From Saprospiraceae bacterium (GTDB lineage Bacteria; Bacteroidota; Bacteroidia; Chitinophagales; Saprospiraceae), in the NCBI GenBank assembly GCA_016715245.1, contig JADKAS010000020.1, positions 24,849 to 88,848 on the forward strand: DNA of 64,000 bases. The letters are read 5' to 3'. The translations under genes were made by a program, and so were the position numbers. This document shows, piece by piece, positions 8,661 through 18,130 of this stretch. Numbering within the stretch: the stretch's first letter is position 1; each line of letters starts with the position of its first letter. A model generated the notes under the pieces. The model worked only from the letters and a program-made list of their open reading frames with translations, searched no databases and was not told the origin of the DNA.

Positions 8661-9752
8661 TTAATTTTCTACTTTTACAATTCTTGTTGGTTCCATTACT
8701 TCATTTCTGATATGTACTTGCCTGACAAGATTGTCGGCAATGCGGGAAAATTCTACCTGCATGATACCTTCATTGTGAAGGGCCACGGGTTTTCCCTCAT
8801 CTCCTCCTTCCCTGACACCCTGAACCAGTGGGATTTGGCCCAAAAGAACACTATCTGCCAGTTCCGCCAGTTTTTTTCCTCCTCCCTGTCCGAATATGTA
8901 ATATTTATTGTCAGGCAATTCTTTTGGTGTAAACCAACTCATATTTTCAACAACACCGACAATCGGTACCTGAATGTTAGGCAACAAAAACATATTCATC
9001 GCCTTAATGGCGTCAATAACGGCGACCTCCTGTGGGGTTGTAACCATTACCGCTCCGGTCACAGGAATAGTTTGGACCAAAGTAAGCTGTATATCTCCGG
9101 TTCCGGGAGGAAGGTCAATGACAAGATAGTCAAGTTCTGGCCACAAACAATCCATGATAAATTGTTTGATAAGTCCACCCAATCTGGGCCCCCTCAGCAC
9201 AACAGCCTGTTCAGGTTCCACGATAAAGCCGATGGACATCACATAAATTCCATGGGCTTCAAGAGGAATTATTTTATGTTTTCCATATAATGATTCTACT
9301 TTGGGTCTCTGACCTTGTAAACCCAGCATAGTGGGAATCGAAGGGCCATACAGGTCGGCATCAATCAGTCCGACCCTGAATCCTTTTTTCATCAATGAGA
9401 TGGCGAGATTTACGGCAACGGTAGATTTACCTACACCCCCTTTACCTGAGGCAATAGCAATAACATTTTTTACCTGAGGAAGAACACTATTGGATTCTCC
9501 TGTGTTGTCTGAGTTGATTTTTAAATGAATATGTATATTTGCGTCAGGATAACTTTGCTGCAAAGCTTCCATACAGGCAAAGTTGAGAGACGATTTTAAC
9601 TGGCTGTCATTTGTCTTCAGTACTATTGAAAATGTAATGTTATTTCCATCGACCTGAAAATTTTCAACCATTTTTGCAGAAATGATATCTCTGCCACTTT
9701 GAGGGTCTTTAATAGTTCTCAGAATTTCAACTACCTTGTTGTGATCTATCAT
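8661..9752 (-). CDS. mrp: Mrp/ApbC-family Fe-S cluster carrier P-loop ATPase
   Basis: A 363-residue cytoplasmic protein that binds and transfers Fe-S clusters (Mrp/ApbC/NBP35 family). The N-terminus (about 1-85) is a MIP18/DUF59-type domain (VVEILRTIKDPQSGRDIISA). The deviant Walker A IASGKGGVGKSTVAVNLA is near 97-114, with the switch regions LIDADLYGPSIP and LVIDLPPGTGD following. The usual C-terminal CxxC motif is not obvious; the region around NMSWFTPKELPDNKYYIFGQGG lacks paired cysteines, a variation seen in Bacteroidota members. It is divergent from ribF and is followed by the Nfu gene. Confidence 0.93.
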   Translation of the reverse strand: MIDHNKVVEILRTIKDPQSGRDIISAKMVENFQVDGNNITFSIVLKTNDSQLKSSLNFACMEALQQSYPDANIHIHLKINSDNTGESNSVLPQVKNVIAIASGKGGVGKSTVAVNLAISLMKKGFRVGLIDADLYGPSIPTMLGLQGQRPKVESLYGKHKIIPLEAHGIYVMSIGFIVEPEQAVVLRGPRLGGLIKQFIMDCLWPELDYLVIDLPPGTGDIQLTLVQTIPVTGAVMVTTPQEVAVIDAIKAMNMFLLPNIQVPIVGVVENMSWFTPKELPDNKYYIFGQGGGKKLAELADSVLLGQIPLVQGVREGGDEGKPVALHNEGIMQVEFSRIADNLVRQVHIRNEVMEPTRIVKVEN

Positions 9753-9806
9753 GTTGTTAATAATATTCTAAACTCATAACATTTTTTAAGGAAATGTTGT
9801 TTTTAA

Positions 9807-9837
9807 TTGGCACTCAAATGTAGAAAAATTATCTTTG
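9807..9837 (+). promoter_or_regulatory. Putative Bacteroidota promoter for ribF
   Basis: TTG at 9807-9809 and TATCTTTG at 9830-9837, 20 bases apart, match the -33/-7 consensus (TTG and TAnnTTTG). The -7 box ends 15 bases before the ribF ATG at 9853, implying a very short untranslated leader. It lies in the mrp-ribF divergent gap. Confidence 0.65.
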
Positions 9838-9852
9838 CACTGAAATTTGAAC

Positions 9853-11856
9853 ATGAACATATATCGGAATATTGATGATTTACCATCGTTTCGCAAGACT
9901 ATACTGACAATAGGTTCCTTTGATGGCGTCCACCTCGGACATCAATCCATTTTAAGGAGGATGGTAACTCTGGCAAAAGAAATAGGTGGTGAAAGTGTTG
10001 TTGTAACCTTTTATCCTCACCCAAGAAATGTTGTTTTTCCCAATGACAAAAAAATATTTTTGCTCAACTCTCCTGAAGAAAAATCAGAAGAGTTTCGTAA
10101 AGCTGGAATTGACCATCTGGTGATAATCCCTTTTTCTGTTGAATTTTCTCAACTTCATCCCAGAGAATACATAGAAAAGTTTTTACTGGCAAAATTTAAT
10201 CCCGAATTCATTGTTTTGGGTTATGATCATAAATTTGGATTGAATCGCCGCGGTGATATTTCCATGCTAAAAAATTATGAAAAGGAAGGAAACTTTAAAG
10301 TTATTGAGATCAACGCCAAAGAAATTGAAAATATAACCATTTCTTCAACAAGAATCAGACAAGCCATTGAAAACGGGGATGTCCAACTGGCTTATCAATA
10401 TCTGGGATATCCATACAGACTTACAGGTAAAGTAGTTTATGGAGATAAACTGGGTACTTCACTTGGCTACCCAACGGCTAATCTCAAGTTGCATTTTAAA
10501 GAAAAATTGTTGCCTTTAAATGGTGTTTATGCGGTAAAAGTAAACTATGACAACGTTTCGTTTGACGGCATGATGTACATTGGTACACGAGCCAGTGTCT
10601 CTGATTCCGGAAATCAGGCATTGGAAGTTCATATGATGGATTTTTCAGGAAATATTTATGGACGGGATGTAACCGTCGAGTTTATTGAATATATCAGAGA
10701 AGATATTAAGTTTGAAAAAAAGGAACAACTTGTAGAACAGATTCAGGAGGATGAAAAAACATGCCGTGAAATTCTAAGACAATTTAATGATTTCCGGTCT
10801 TCAAAAAAAAGTAAAATCAGTGTCGTCATTCTCAATTTTAATGGTAGAGAATATCTGGAATCCTTCTTGCCATCTATTGCCTACAGCAATACAAAGGAAG
10901 ACGTGGATATTGTTGTGATTGACAATAACTCATCTGATGACTCTGTCTCCTACATTAAAGAGTGGCATCCTGAAATTAAAACCATTTCATTAACCAAAAA
11001 TTATGGTTTTGCTGATGGTTACAATAAAGGTTTATTGACAATAGATACAGAATACATTGTTTTGCTCAATTCAGATGTTATGGTCACAACGGGGTGGCTT
11101 GACCCTATAATTGATATGATGGAAGCCGATCCGACCATAGGCATAACACAACCTTTGATTTTATCACTGGAGAATAAAAAACAATTTGAATACGCTGGTG
11201 CAGCAGGTGGGTATCTCGATACGCTGTCTTACCCATTTTGCAGGGGAAGGTTATTTGATGATGTGGAAGAAAATACAGGCCAATACCAAAACAATACAGA
11301 AATATTCTGGTCAAGCGGAGCAGCCATGGTCATTAAATCAAAACTTTACCAGGATCTCGGTGGTTTTGATCCAATGTATTTTGCCCATCATGAAGAAATA
11401 GACCTTTGCTGGAGGGCGAAGAGGGCAGGGTATAAAATAATGGCATGTGGTGAAAGCAAAGTGTATCACCTCGGAGGCGGTTCCCTTTCCTACCAATCCC
11501 CTTTTAAAATGTTTTTAAACTTCAGAAACAACCTTTTTACTTTGGTAAAAAATGAATCCATGTTTCTTTTGGTTTATAAATTGCCCATCCGACTTATTCT
11601 TGACGGAATTGCAGCCATACACTTTATGACCAAAGGACAATGGACCAATGTGACGGCAGTCCTGAAAGCCCATGGCTATTTTTATATTTCTCTGTTTAAA
11701 GTAATTGCCACAAGACACCGCTTTACGCAAAAAATATTCAAACATCGAATCGGTCCTTATAATAGTAAAAAGTTTTACAAGAGATTAATTATATGGGATT
11801 ATTTTATACTTGGCCGGAAAAAATTTTCAGATTTAAAATCAGATAATTTTGAATAA
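9853..11856 (+). CDS. ribF: Bifunctional riboflavin kinase/FAD synthetase, as written fused in frame to a glycosyltransferase
   Basis: The first ~315 residues are RibF, which makes FMN and then FAD. The FAD synthetase half (1-185) has TIGSFDGVHLGHQSIL and TFYPHPRNVVF, with a C-terminal ISSTRIRQAI. The riboflavin kinase half has LGYPTANLKL and NGVYAVKV and ends with FEKKEQLVEQIQEDEKTCREIL. After an A8 run (10803-10810) the same frame continues into a family 2 glycosyltransferase, giving 667 residues. RibF is normally about 310 residues, so the fusion is odd. If the run had nine A, ribF would stop at once (SSKKK then TAA) and the glycosyltransferase would open at an overlapping ATG (10787). I take two overlapping genes as more likely. 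ATG 9853 is preferred over the upstream TTG 9847. Confidence 0.9.
   Translation: MNIYRNIDDLPSFRKTILTIGSFDGVHLGHQSILRRMVTLAKEIGGESVVVTFYPHPRNVVFPNDKKIFLLNSPEEKSEEFRKAGIDHLVIIPFSVEFSQLHPREYIEKFLLAKFNPEFIVLGYDHKFGLNRRGDISMLKNYEKEGNFKVIEINAKEIENITISSTRIRQAIENGDVQLAYQYLGYPYRLTGKVVYGDKLGTSLGYPTANLKLHFKEKLLPLNGVYAVKVNYDNVSFDGMMYIGTRASVSDSGNQALEVHMMDFSGNIYGRDVTVEFIEYIREDIKFEKKEQLVEQIQEDEKTCREILRQFNDFRSSKKSKISVVILNFNGREYLESFLPSIAYSNTKEDVDIVVIDNNSSDDSVSYIKEWHPEIKTISLTKNYGFADGYNKGLLTIDTEYIVLLNSDVMVTTGWLDPIIDMMEADPTIGITQPLILSLENKKQFEYAGAAGGYLDTLSYPFCRGRLFDDVEENTGQYQNNTEIFWSSGAAMVIKSKLYQDLGGFDPMYFAHHEEIDLCWRAKRAGYKIMACGESKVYHLGGGSLSYQSPFKMFLNFRNNLFTLVKNESMFLLVYKLPIRLILDGIAAIHFMTKGQWTNVTAVLKAHGYFYISLFKVIATRHRFTQKIFKHRIGPYNSKKFYKRLIIWDYFILGRKKFSDLKSDNFE
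10787..11856 (+). CDS. Family 2 glycosyltransferase (rhamnosyltransferase-like), overlapping the ribF end
   Basis: A GT-A fold glycosyltransferase, about 355 residues if started at ATG 10787 with one more A in the 10803-10810 run. The N-terminus would be MISGLQKKSKISVVILNFNG, a normal GT2 beginning. Motifs: VVIDNNSSDDSVSY, KNYGFADGYNKG, the DxD-like LLNSDVMV, FWSSGAAMVIKS, and the acceptor-site FAHHEEIDLCWRAKRAGYK. The C-terminal part (from LNFRNNLFTLVKN) is hydrophobic and probably associates with the membrane. It is likely to add a sugar to cell-surface polysaccharide; donor and acceptor are unknown. As written, this frame is continuous with ribF. Confidence 0.75.
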
Positions 11857-11906
11857 TATTTTCCTTTTTTTGGCAAAGTTTATTTTAATAATGTATAAGT
11901 ATAATC

Positions 11907-12644
11907 ATGGCTAAGTCAAAGGAACTTGATATTATTTATGAAGACGAATCATTGATTTGCGTCAACAAACCGGCCGGATTATTGACGATTCCGGACAGAT
12001 TTAATACCAACGCTCCCAGTGTTATTTCCATTTTGTCAAAACAATTTGAAACCATTATTCCGGTGCACCGGCTGGACAAAAATACGTCAGGTGTTGTTTT
12101 ATTTGCCAAGAGTGCCGAAATGCATAAAAAAATGTCTCTCCTATTTGAAAACAGGGAAGTTGCCAAATATTACGTGGCTATTGTAGACGGCAGGGTAGTG
12201 CCAACAGAAGGAATTATCCACGCGCCACTTGCGGAATCCATGACCCAGAGAGGTAAAATGGTCATCAATAAAAGAGGTAAAGAGAGTACAACTGAATATA
12301 AGGTGATAACACAGTTTAAGCGGTTTGCCTATGTTTCTTTAAAACTTCTTACAGGCAGAATGCATCAGATAAGGGTTCACATGCTTCATATAGGCCATCC
12401 TTTGGTCGTGGATCATTTGTATGGCAATCGGGAAAACCTGTGTCTTTCTGAAATCAAACAAAAAAGATTTAACATAGGTAAATTTGAAGAAGAAAAACCT
12501 ATTTTAATGAGGCAACCTCTTCACGCTCAAAGATTGGAGTTTATGCATCCTGACAAGGAAGTTTTGGTAAAATGTGAAGCCGAATTGCCAAAAGATATGT
12601 TTGCGCTACTCAGGCAACTGGAAAAATGGGATGTGCTTAAATAA
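11907..12644 (+). CDS. RluA-family pseudouridine synthase
   Basis: A 245-residue enzyme that isomerises uridine to pseudouridine in rRNA or tRNA. The catalytic motif HRLDKNTSGVVLFAKS carries the conserved Asp near residue 53. The N-terminal DESLICVNKPAGLLTIP and the later GRMHQIRVHMLHIGHPLVVDHLYG (split here) are family hallmarks. There is no S4 domain, so it is nearer to the short RluA/TruC-like members. It lies 50 bases after the glycosyltransferase. The target base cannot be told from sequence. Confidence 0.92.
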   Translation: MAKSKELDIIYEDESLICVNKPAGLLTIPDRFNTNAPSVISILSKQFETIIPVHRLDKNTSGVVLFAKSAEMHKKMSLLFENREVAKYYVAIVDGRVVPTEGIIHAPLAESMTQRGKMVINKRGKESTTEYKVITQFKRFAYVSLKLLTGRMHQIRVHMLHIGHPLVVDHLYGNRENLCLSEIKQKRFNIGKFEEEKPILMRQPLHAQRLEFMHPDKEVLVKCEAELPKDMFALLRQLEKWDVLK

Positions 12645-13293
12645 AATTTATATTTTACTTAGAGTTATGGTTTAAAAAAATAATCTTCAAGCCATTTTTT
12701 ATATACTTAAAAATCTACTTTACTAATAAAAACTTCAAGGCTGCCCATAAAACCCTTTTAGGAATTCTACTTCTTATATATAAGGGAGATGCTGGCGGTC
12801 AACTTTTCATCTGACTTTAAAACTAATGTAAACACTACTCAGATTATACGTTTTCATATTATCTCATCACCTTTCTTATTAGGAAATGGTGATATATAAA
12901 ATATTTGGGTTCCAGCTTTTTTTATAAATTATTGATATATAATGGCCTTTTACTCCAAAAGTTAGCATTTCCCCACAAACTATGATAGATCGCCCTTTGG
13001 ATTTTGATTGGATTTTTCCAGGCATTCATCCTTTTTAAGAAAAATTTAATTTTTTTTTAATTTTTTTTAAAAAAAATATTTCAAACATTAATTTTTAGTT
13101 ATGAAACACTTAAATATTAAGGAAAAAAATAATCTGTTTTCATATTAAAAATAATGAAAATGTGAAAAACAAATTTGGTCTGATATTTGGTCTTGGTACA
13201 TCGTGGATTTCGGGTCCGTGAACATCATAGCAGTTCACAAAACCCGGATAAAGCCAAATTTACACGAAACCCATTTTTATATTCGAAGTGAAT
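12645..13293 (+). other. 649-bp AT-rich gene-free stretch, leader of the giant T9SS gene
   Basis: No convincing reading frame is present. The central part (about 13040-13080) is a run of A and T blocks. The 3' part holds a near-repeat ATTTGGTCTG/ATTTGGTCTT near 13171-13195 and the stem-loop listed separately at 13211-13247. It probably contains the promoter and untranslated leader of the gene starting at 13294, but I could not pick a clear -33/-7 pair. Confidence 0.6.
13211..13247 (+). promoter_or_regulatory. Stem-loop in the leader of the giant surface protein gene
   Basis: The outer arms CGGGT (13211-13215) and ACCCG (13242-13246) enclose the inner arms GTGAAC (13218-13223) and GTTCAC (13233-13238), with a 9-base loop. 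It sits 47 bases before the ATG and has no U tract after it, so it is not a standard terminator. It may be an mRNA stability or translation element; the role is inferred. Confidence 0.4.
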
Positions 13294-16200
13294 ATGAAAG
13301 ATTTTTATAAACATTTTATTAGCAATAACGAATTTTACAAAATCCATCAATCGATGAAGAGACCATTATTTACACAATCATTAAACCGAATCAAGGATTC
13401 CGGTTTGTATTCCATCCTGATCTTCGGGATGTTACTTTTTGTGGGATCGGGCAATCTGTTTGCTCAAGGACCGGGAAACCCCCTTGACGCCAGAACAAAT
13501 CTTCCCATCGCAAGTTCTGAGTGTAATTGTTTGGACAATGCCACAACACCTTTAAATGGTGTTTCCAACGGGCAGTATTCCGAACAGATTATCATCAATC
13601 AAGCCCCACCTCCCGGACAAATGTGGACAATAATTTCCGCAACGGGATTTTACAGTCCTAGTTCACCGGCGCCACCGGCTGCTCCTGTTTCATATATGTT
13701 AGGTACGTCGATACCGGAAACAGGTATGGGTACAGGTGTTTTTATTTTGTACGGTATCCGGGTTTCAGGTCAGGCCTGGACGGTAGTTTTTACCGACGGT
13801 ACCACACATTATACTATAAGCAGCCTGAACGCCTGTGCGTATCCTTCATTGGCATCGGTTGGTATATCAGGGCCCAGAAGTCTTTGTACGGCAGATGATG
13901 CAACTTATTCCATTTCTGCTCCCCTGGGAAATACGGATGATCTTTTCTGGACAGTCGTCGGAGGTAATATTATCAATGGACAGGGAACAACTTCTATATC
14001 TGTAGCATGGCCGGGTACTCCTGGTGCAGGCTCAGTGACCGTTAGTGGTTTTCTAAGATCCTACCCAACACAGGTTGATCCATGTGAGTTTATAAATACC
14101 ATCCAGGTATCCGTAGTCAATTCTGTAGCAGAGGTGATGGCTTGTAATAATCTGGTCAATATTTCAATGAATCCAAGTTGTGAAATGTATATCACGCCTG
14201 AGATGATTCTGCAGGATATGGATTATGACAATGATGCGTATGATGTTATCTTGACAGATTTGTCCAATAACCATAATATTCCATTGGGAACGCTGGGATA
14301 TGGTTATATTAATAAAATCATCAAGGTAGAAATATTTAACGCCTGTAGCGGAAATTCCTGCTGGGGTTATGCCAAAATTGAAGACAAATCCATTCCTGAT
14401 TTGATTTGTCCGGATGATGTTACCGTAGATTGTGACGAACCATTCGGACCTGCTGATATTGGTTATCCTTTTGGAATCGGCTTTAATACGGCCAATATTA
14501 CTTCCCTTGGTGGTGGTCGTTACAAAGTGATCAATTTTGATCCTTGCAGCGATATTACTGTTCAGTATGTAGATGCTGTGGTATTTAATAATTGCAGCAA
14601 CCCTTTCAGCAGTGTGATCACCAGAACATGGTTGGCAACTGATAATTCAGGAAACACAACAACTTGTTCTCATGTCATCAACGTAAGGAGAGCATTGTTG
14701 AGCGGTGTAACATTCCCGAGCAATTATGATGATGTCCTTGGGCCAAATCCAAGTATCGAGGCTTGTAGCAATTATCCCACTTTCCCGGCTACCCATGAAT
14801 ATTTCGGGCACCCTCATCCTGACTTTACGGGTTATCCTCAGGGTATAATTTGCCTTAGTGCGACGGTGGATTACACAGATACCAAGCTCGGAAAATGTGG
14901 AGATAAATCATTCAAGATATTAAGGAGATGGAGAGTAATAGATCATTGTACTCCTCCTCCTGCAGGAATATTAAATTATACCCAAACGATAACGGTAATG
15001 GACAGAACGCCACCGGCACTTGTGGGCATAGATGAATTTGAAGTTGGAACAAGTACCTTCGTGTGTGGTGGTATCATTGATTTACCCCCTTTGACACTGT
15101 CGACACCTGAATGTTCCACCTGGGATTATACCGTTGCTTACAAACCTGCAGATTCTGCAGGTGCTCCAACAGGGAATTTTATAACTACCGGTGTGGTAAG
15201 ATTGACAAACGGCAATTACAGAATAAATAGTGTCATTACAGGTTTTCCAAGAGTTTGGATCAGATATACAGCTACCGATGCATGTGGAAACAGTTCATTT
15301 ATAGAGACGGAAGTTGATATTATTGATACGGAAAGGCCGGTACCGGTTTGTGATAAAAATTCAGTAGTTTCTCTTGGAGAAGATGGAATGGCATTTGCAG
15401 GCGTCGGAACATTTGACGACGGCAGCTGGGACAATTGTGGAATATATGATATGAAAGTGGCCAGAATGGATGCTTCCACCTGTACAGATACAGAGTTCAG
15501 AGATGAAGTTAAATTCTGTTGTTCGGACATCGGAACCAAAGTAAGAGTGATATTAAGAATTACTGACTTATCCGACAATCAAAACGAATGTATGGTTGAA
15601 ACAGAAGTTCAGGACAACATCCCACCTGTTTGGATTAATTTTCCCAGAAACTTATCCTTTGATTGTTCAGATGATTTGTCAGATACAACCAGATTCGGGA
15701 TTCCACTTGCCGAGGACAATTGTAACGTCGCCTTAAAAGTGAGAACAGAAGACAGAAGAAATGAATGTGGAACTGGTGAAATCTGGAGAATCTGGACAGC
15801 CACGGACAATTACAATAATTCAATAGAACGAACGCAGATAATAACCGTAAGAGACAATACACCTTTTGTAAGAGGAAATATTTCCTTCCCGATGGGACCT
15901 GTCACTATCAACGGATGTACGTCAAAACCAGTATTGCCTGAAGACCTTCCTGCGGGAAGAAGAAGACCTACATGGAGCGGTGATGATTGTGCACAGGTGG
16001 CAGCTGATTACGAAGATGTTATCTTCCAGTATACCAATGAAGCTTGTGTGAAAATCCTTCGAAAATGGACAGTCATCGACTGGTGTCAGCGCGATGATGT
16101 AAACCCTCTATTACCAAAATCATGGTCTGAATTCCAGGTAATCATGGTAAATGACAATCAGGGGCCAACCATTACTTTTGGTCACAGACCTGCTGATCTG

Positions 16201-18012
16201 ACAGTTACACCTGTAGGTGTATGTACTGCCAATGTGAGCGTAACCGCCCGTGCGAACGATGTTTGTACAGCAGAAAATAAACTGGTTTGGACCTGGGCAA
16301 TTGACCTGGGTAATAACAATAGTGTTGATTTTTCTGGAAATGGTAATTCCATCAACAGAACTTTCCAATACGGAACACACAAAATTACCTGGACGGTAAA
16401 AGATGAATGTGGCAATACCAGAACGGAACCCAATGTCTTTACACTAGTGGACACTAAACCTCCAACACCATATTGTATAACTGATATAGTGACCGTCATA
16501 ATGCCTTCTACAGAAAATGTAACCATCTGGGCTTCTGATTATGACCTTGGATCTTTGGACAATTGTACTGCCGTAACGGCTTCTTTTAGCCCGACCAACA
16601 GAAACATGATTTCAAGAACCATTACTTGCGATGAAATGACAGAAAGTACAACTGAGTTCAACATAAAAGTATATTTTATTGATGTGCAAGGTAATTCAGA
16701 TTTTTGTACGGTCAAACTTCATGTACAGGATAATAACAATACCTGTGGACTTGATGCAAACGGAGGAGGTCCTTCGCAAAGAATTAATATTTCAGGTAAT
16801 GTATTTCAATCCAACATGATGCCAATGGAAGATATTGATATTCAATTGAATGCAGATCTTCCTGAGTTTCCGCTTTCAAAATCAACCAATCTTGACGGAA
16901 ACTTTGTATTCTCTAATCTCGCAAAAGATAATGATTACATTGTCAATCCGATTTTGAATAAGGACCATGATAATGGTGTTTCCACACTTGACCTGGTACT
17001 GATACAAAGACATATCTTGGGAATTGAATTTTTAAACAGCCCTTACAAAGTTATTGCATCTGATGTGACCAACGATATGAAGGTAAATACCTTAGACCTG
17101 GTAGAATTGAGAAAAGTGATTCTTGGTGTACAGGATGAATTTTCAAATAACAACAGCTGGAGATTTGCAGAGACTTCTCAGACCATGGATCCTAAATTTC
17201 CTTTCCCGTTCATTGAAAAGATGAAAATGTCAAAACTTGATTACAGCATCGGAGGGATTGATTTTATAGGTGTAAAAGTAGGTGATGTCAATGAATCTGT
17301 AAAGATGAATGCCAAATCCAATGAAGTTGATACGAGATCAGTTACTTCACTGAGTCAAAACAAAATAACAGGAAAGGCTGGAGAAATTGTTGAGGTTACC
17401 ATCGGATCTGAGGAAATTCAGAAATTATTTGGATGGCAGATGTCATTGTACCTTCCTGCAGAAATAGGGTCTTTCGAAGATATTTACTCGAACACACTCA
17501 GACTGGGTGAAGACAATGTTGCATGGAATCAATCTGATGCCGGTATATTGAATATAAGTTGGAATTCACAAAATGAAACCGACCTTGTATCCGATGCCAT
17601 CACCATAAAGGTAAAATTGAATAAGGACATTAACAATACTCAATTGCTTGGTTTGCTGGACGGTGGATTGAATCCTGAAATCTATACACAAGAGGGCAAT
17701 ACCGTAAAAGCTAAACCTTTCAGATTTACTTCATCAGAAACTGTTTTGGAAGAATTTGAATTGTTCCAGAACGTACCGAATCCATTCTCCGGAAAAACAA
17801 CGATAGGTTTCCATTTGCCACAGGAAAGTGATGTAACTATAACCGTCTACGATGTGACGGGTAAAGTATTGCTTACTCAATCTGCATTTTATGGCAAAGG
17901 AAGACATAATGTTGACATTGACATTCAAAGAATGGGAATAGACGGATTATTGTACTACAGATTGGATACAAAAACCAATTCTGCCGTCAAACGAATGATT
18001 GCCATTAAATAA
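13294..18012 (+). CDS. Giant secreted multidomain protein with dockerin pair and T9SS sorting domain (paralog 1)
   Basis: About 1572 residues, exported and then anchored or released by the type IX secretion system. A long N-terminal signal region ends near LLFVGSGNLFAQ (about 58). The body is a series of Ig/HYR-like beta domains marked by repeated phrases such as DKSIPDLICPDDVTVDC, ATDNSGNTTTC and VRDNTPF, with many paired cysteines. A type I dockerin pair lies near 1222-1292 (VSTLDLVLIQRHILG and VNTLDLVELRKVILG). The last ~85 residues (from FQNVPNPFSGKTTIGF) are a type A sorting domain ending KRMIAIK. ATG 13294 is chosen over the GTG at 13288. The protein probably acts in adhesion or carries partners on the cell surface. 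The next gene is a paralog. Confidence 0.9.
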   Translation: MKDFYKHFISNNEFYKIHQSMKRPLFTQSLNRIKDSGLYSILIFGMLLFVGSGNLFAQGPGNPLDARTNLPIASSECNCLDNATTPLNGVSNGQYSEQIIINQAPPPGQMWTIISATGFYSPSSPAPPAAPVSYMLGTSIPETGMGTGVFILYGIRVSGQAWTVVFTDGTTHYTISSLNACAYPSLASVGISGPRSLCTADDATYSISAPLGNTDDLFWTVVGGNIINGQGTTSISVAWPGTPGAGSVTVSGFLRSYPTQVDPCEFINTIQVSVVNSVAEVMACNNLVNISMNPSCEMYITPEMILQDMDYDNDAYDVILTDLSNNHNIPLGTLGYGYINKIIKVEIFNACSGNSCWGYAKIEDKSIPDLICPDDVTVDCDEPFGPADIGYPFGIGFNTANITSLGGGRYKVINFDPCSDITVQYVDAVVFNNCSNPFSSVITRTWLATDNSGNTTTCSHVINVRRALLSGVTFPSNYDDVLGPNPSIEACSNYPTFPATHEYFGHPHPDFTGYPQGIICLSATVDYTDTKLGKCGDKSFKILRRWRVIDHCTPPPAGILNYTQTITVMDRTPPALVGIDEFEVGTSTFVCGGIIDLPPLTLSTPECSTWDYTVAYKPADSAGAPTGNFITTGVVRLTNGNYRINSVITGFPRVWIRYTATDACGNSSFIETEVDIIDTERPVPVCDKNSVVSLGEDGMAFAGVGTFDDGSWDNCGIYDMKVARMDASTCTDTEFRDEVKFCCSDIGTKVRVILRITDLSDNQNECMVETEVQDNIPPVWINFPRNLSFDCSDDLSDTTRFGIPLAEDNCNVALKVRTEDRRNECGTGEIWRIWTATDNYNNSIERTQIITVRDNTPFVRGNISFPMGPVTINGCTSKPVLPEDLPAGRRRPTWSGDDCAQVAADYEDVIFQYTNEACVKILRKWTVIDWCQRDDVNPLLPKSWSEFQVIMVNDNQGPTITFGHRPADLTVTPVGVCTANVSVTARANDVCTAENKLVWTWAIDLGNNNSVDFSGNGNSINRTFQYGTHKITWTVKDECGNTRTEPNVFTLVDTKPPTPYCITDIVTVIMPSTENVTIWASDYDLGSLDNCTAVTASFSPTNRNMISRTITCDEMTESTTEFNIKVYFIDVQGNSDFCTVKLHVQDNNNTCGLDANGGGPSQRINISGNVFQSNMMPMEDIDIQLNADLPEFPLSKSTNLDGNFVFSNLAKDNDYIVNPILNKDHDNGVSTLDLVLIQRHILGIEFLNSPYKVIASDVTNDMKVNTLDLVELRKVILGVQDEFSNNNSWRFAETSQTMDPKFPFPFIEKMKMSKLDYSIGGIDFIGVKVGDVNESVKMNAKSNEVDTRSVTSLSQNKITGKAGEIVEVTIGSEEIQKLFGWQMSLYLPAEIGSFEDIYSNTLRLGEDNVAWNQSDAGILNISWNSQNETDLVSDAITIKVKLNKDINNTQLLGLLDGGLNPEIYTQEGNTVKAKPFRFTSSETVLEEFELFQNVPNPFSGKTTIGFHLPQESDVTITVYDVTGKVLLTQSAFYGKGRHNVDIDIQRMGIDGLLYYRLDTKTNSAVKRMIAIK

Positions 18013-18026
18013 TAATTAAAATAAAG

Positions 18027-18073
18027 GTACACACAAGGAGGTTTTTACCTCGCTGACAGCCCCTTGCGTGTAC
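18027..18073 (+). terminator. Stem-loop between the two giant paralogs
   Basis: Arms GTACACACAAGG (18027-18038) and CCTTGCGTGTAC (18062-18073) pair with one mismatch. Inside is a second small hairpin, GAGGT (18038-18042) with ACCTC (18047-18051). Only a weak T-rich stretch follows, so it may attenuate or process the transcript rather than fully end it. Confidence 0.5.
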
Positions 18074-18130
18074 TTATTAAAAAATAAATCAAGGATTCAT
18101 TTTTATAAACACCATATTAATTTACTGAAA

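Noticed and set aside
8646..9290. 214-codon plus-strand frame opposite mrp
   Set aside because: It is antisense to the conserved Mrp coding region, and its protein shows no plausible composition.
13040..13075. Blocks of T8 and A8 as a possible replication origin or terminator
   Set aside because: There is no DnaA box cluster and no GC stem; it is only a low-complexity stretch.
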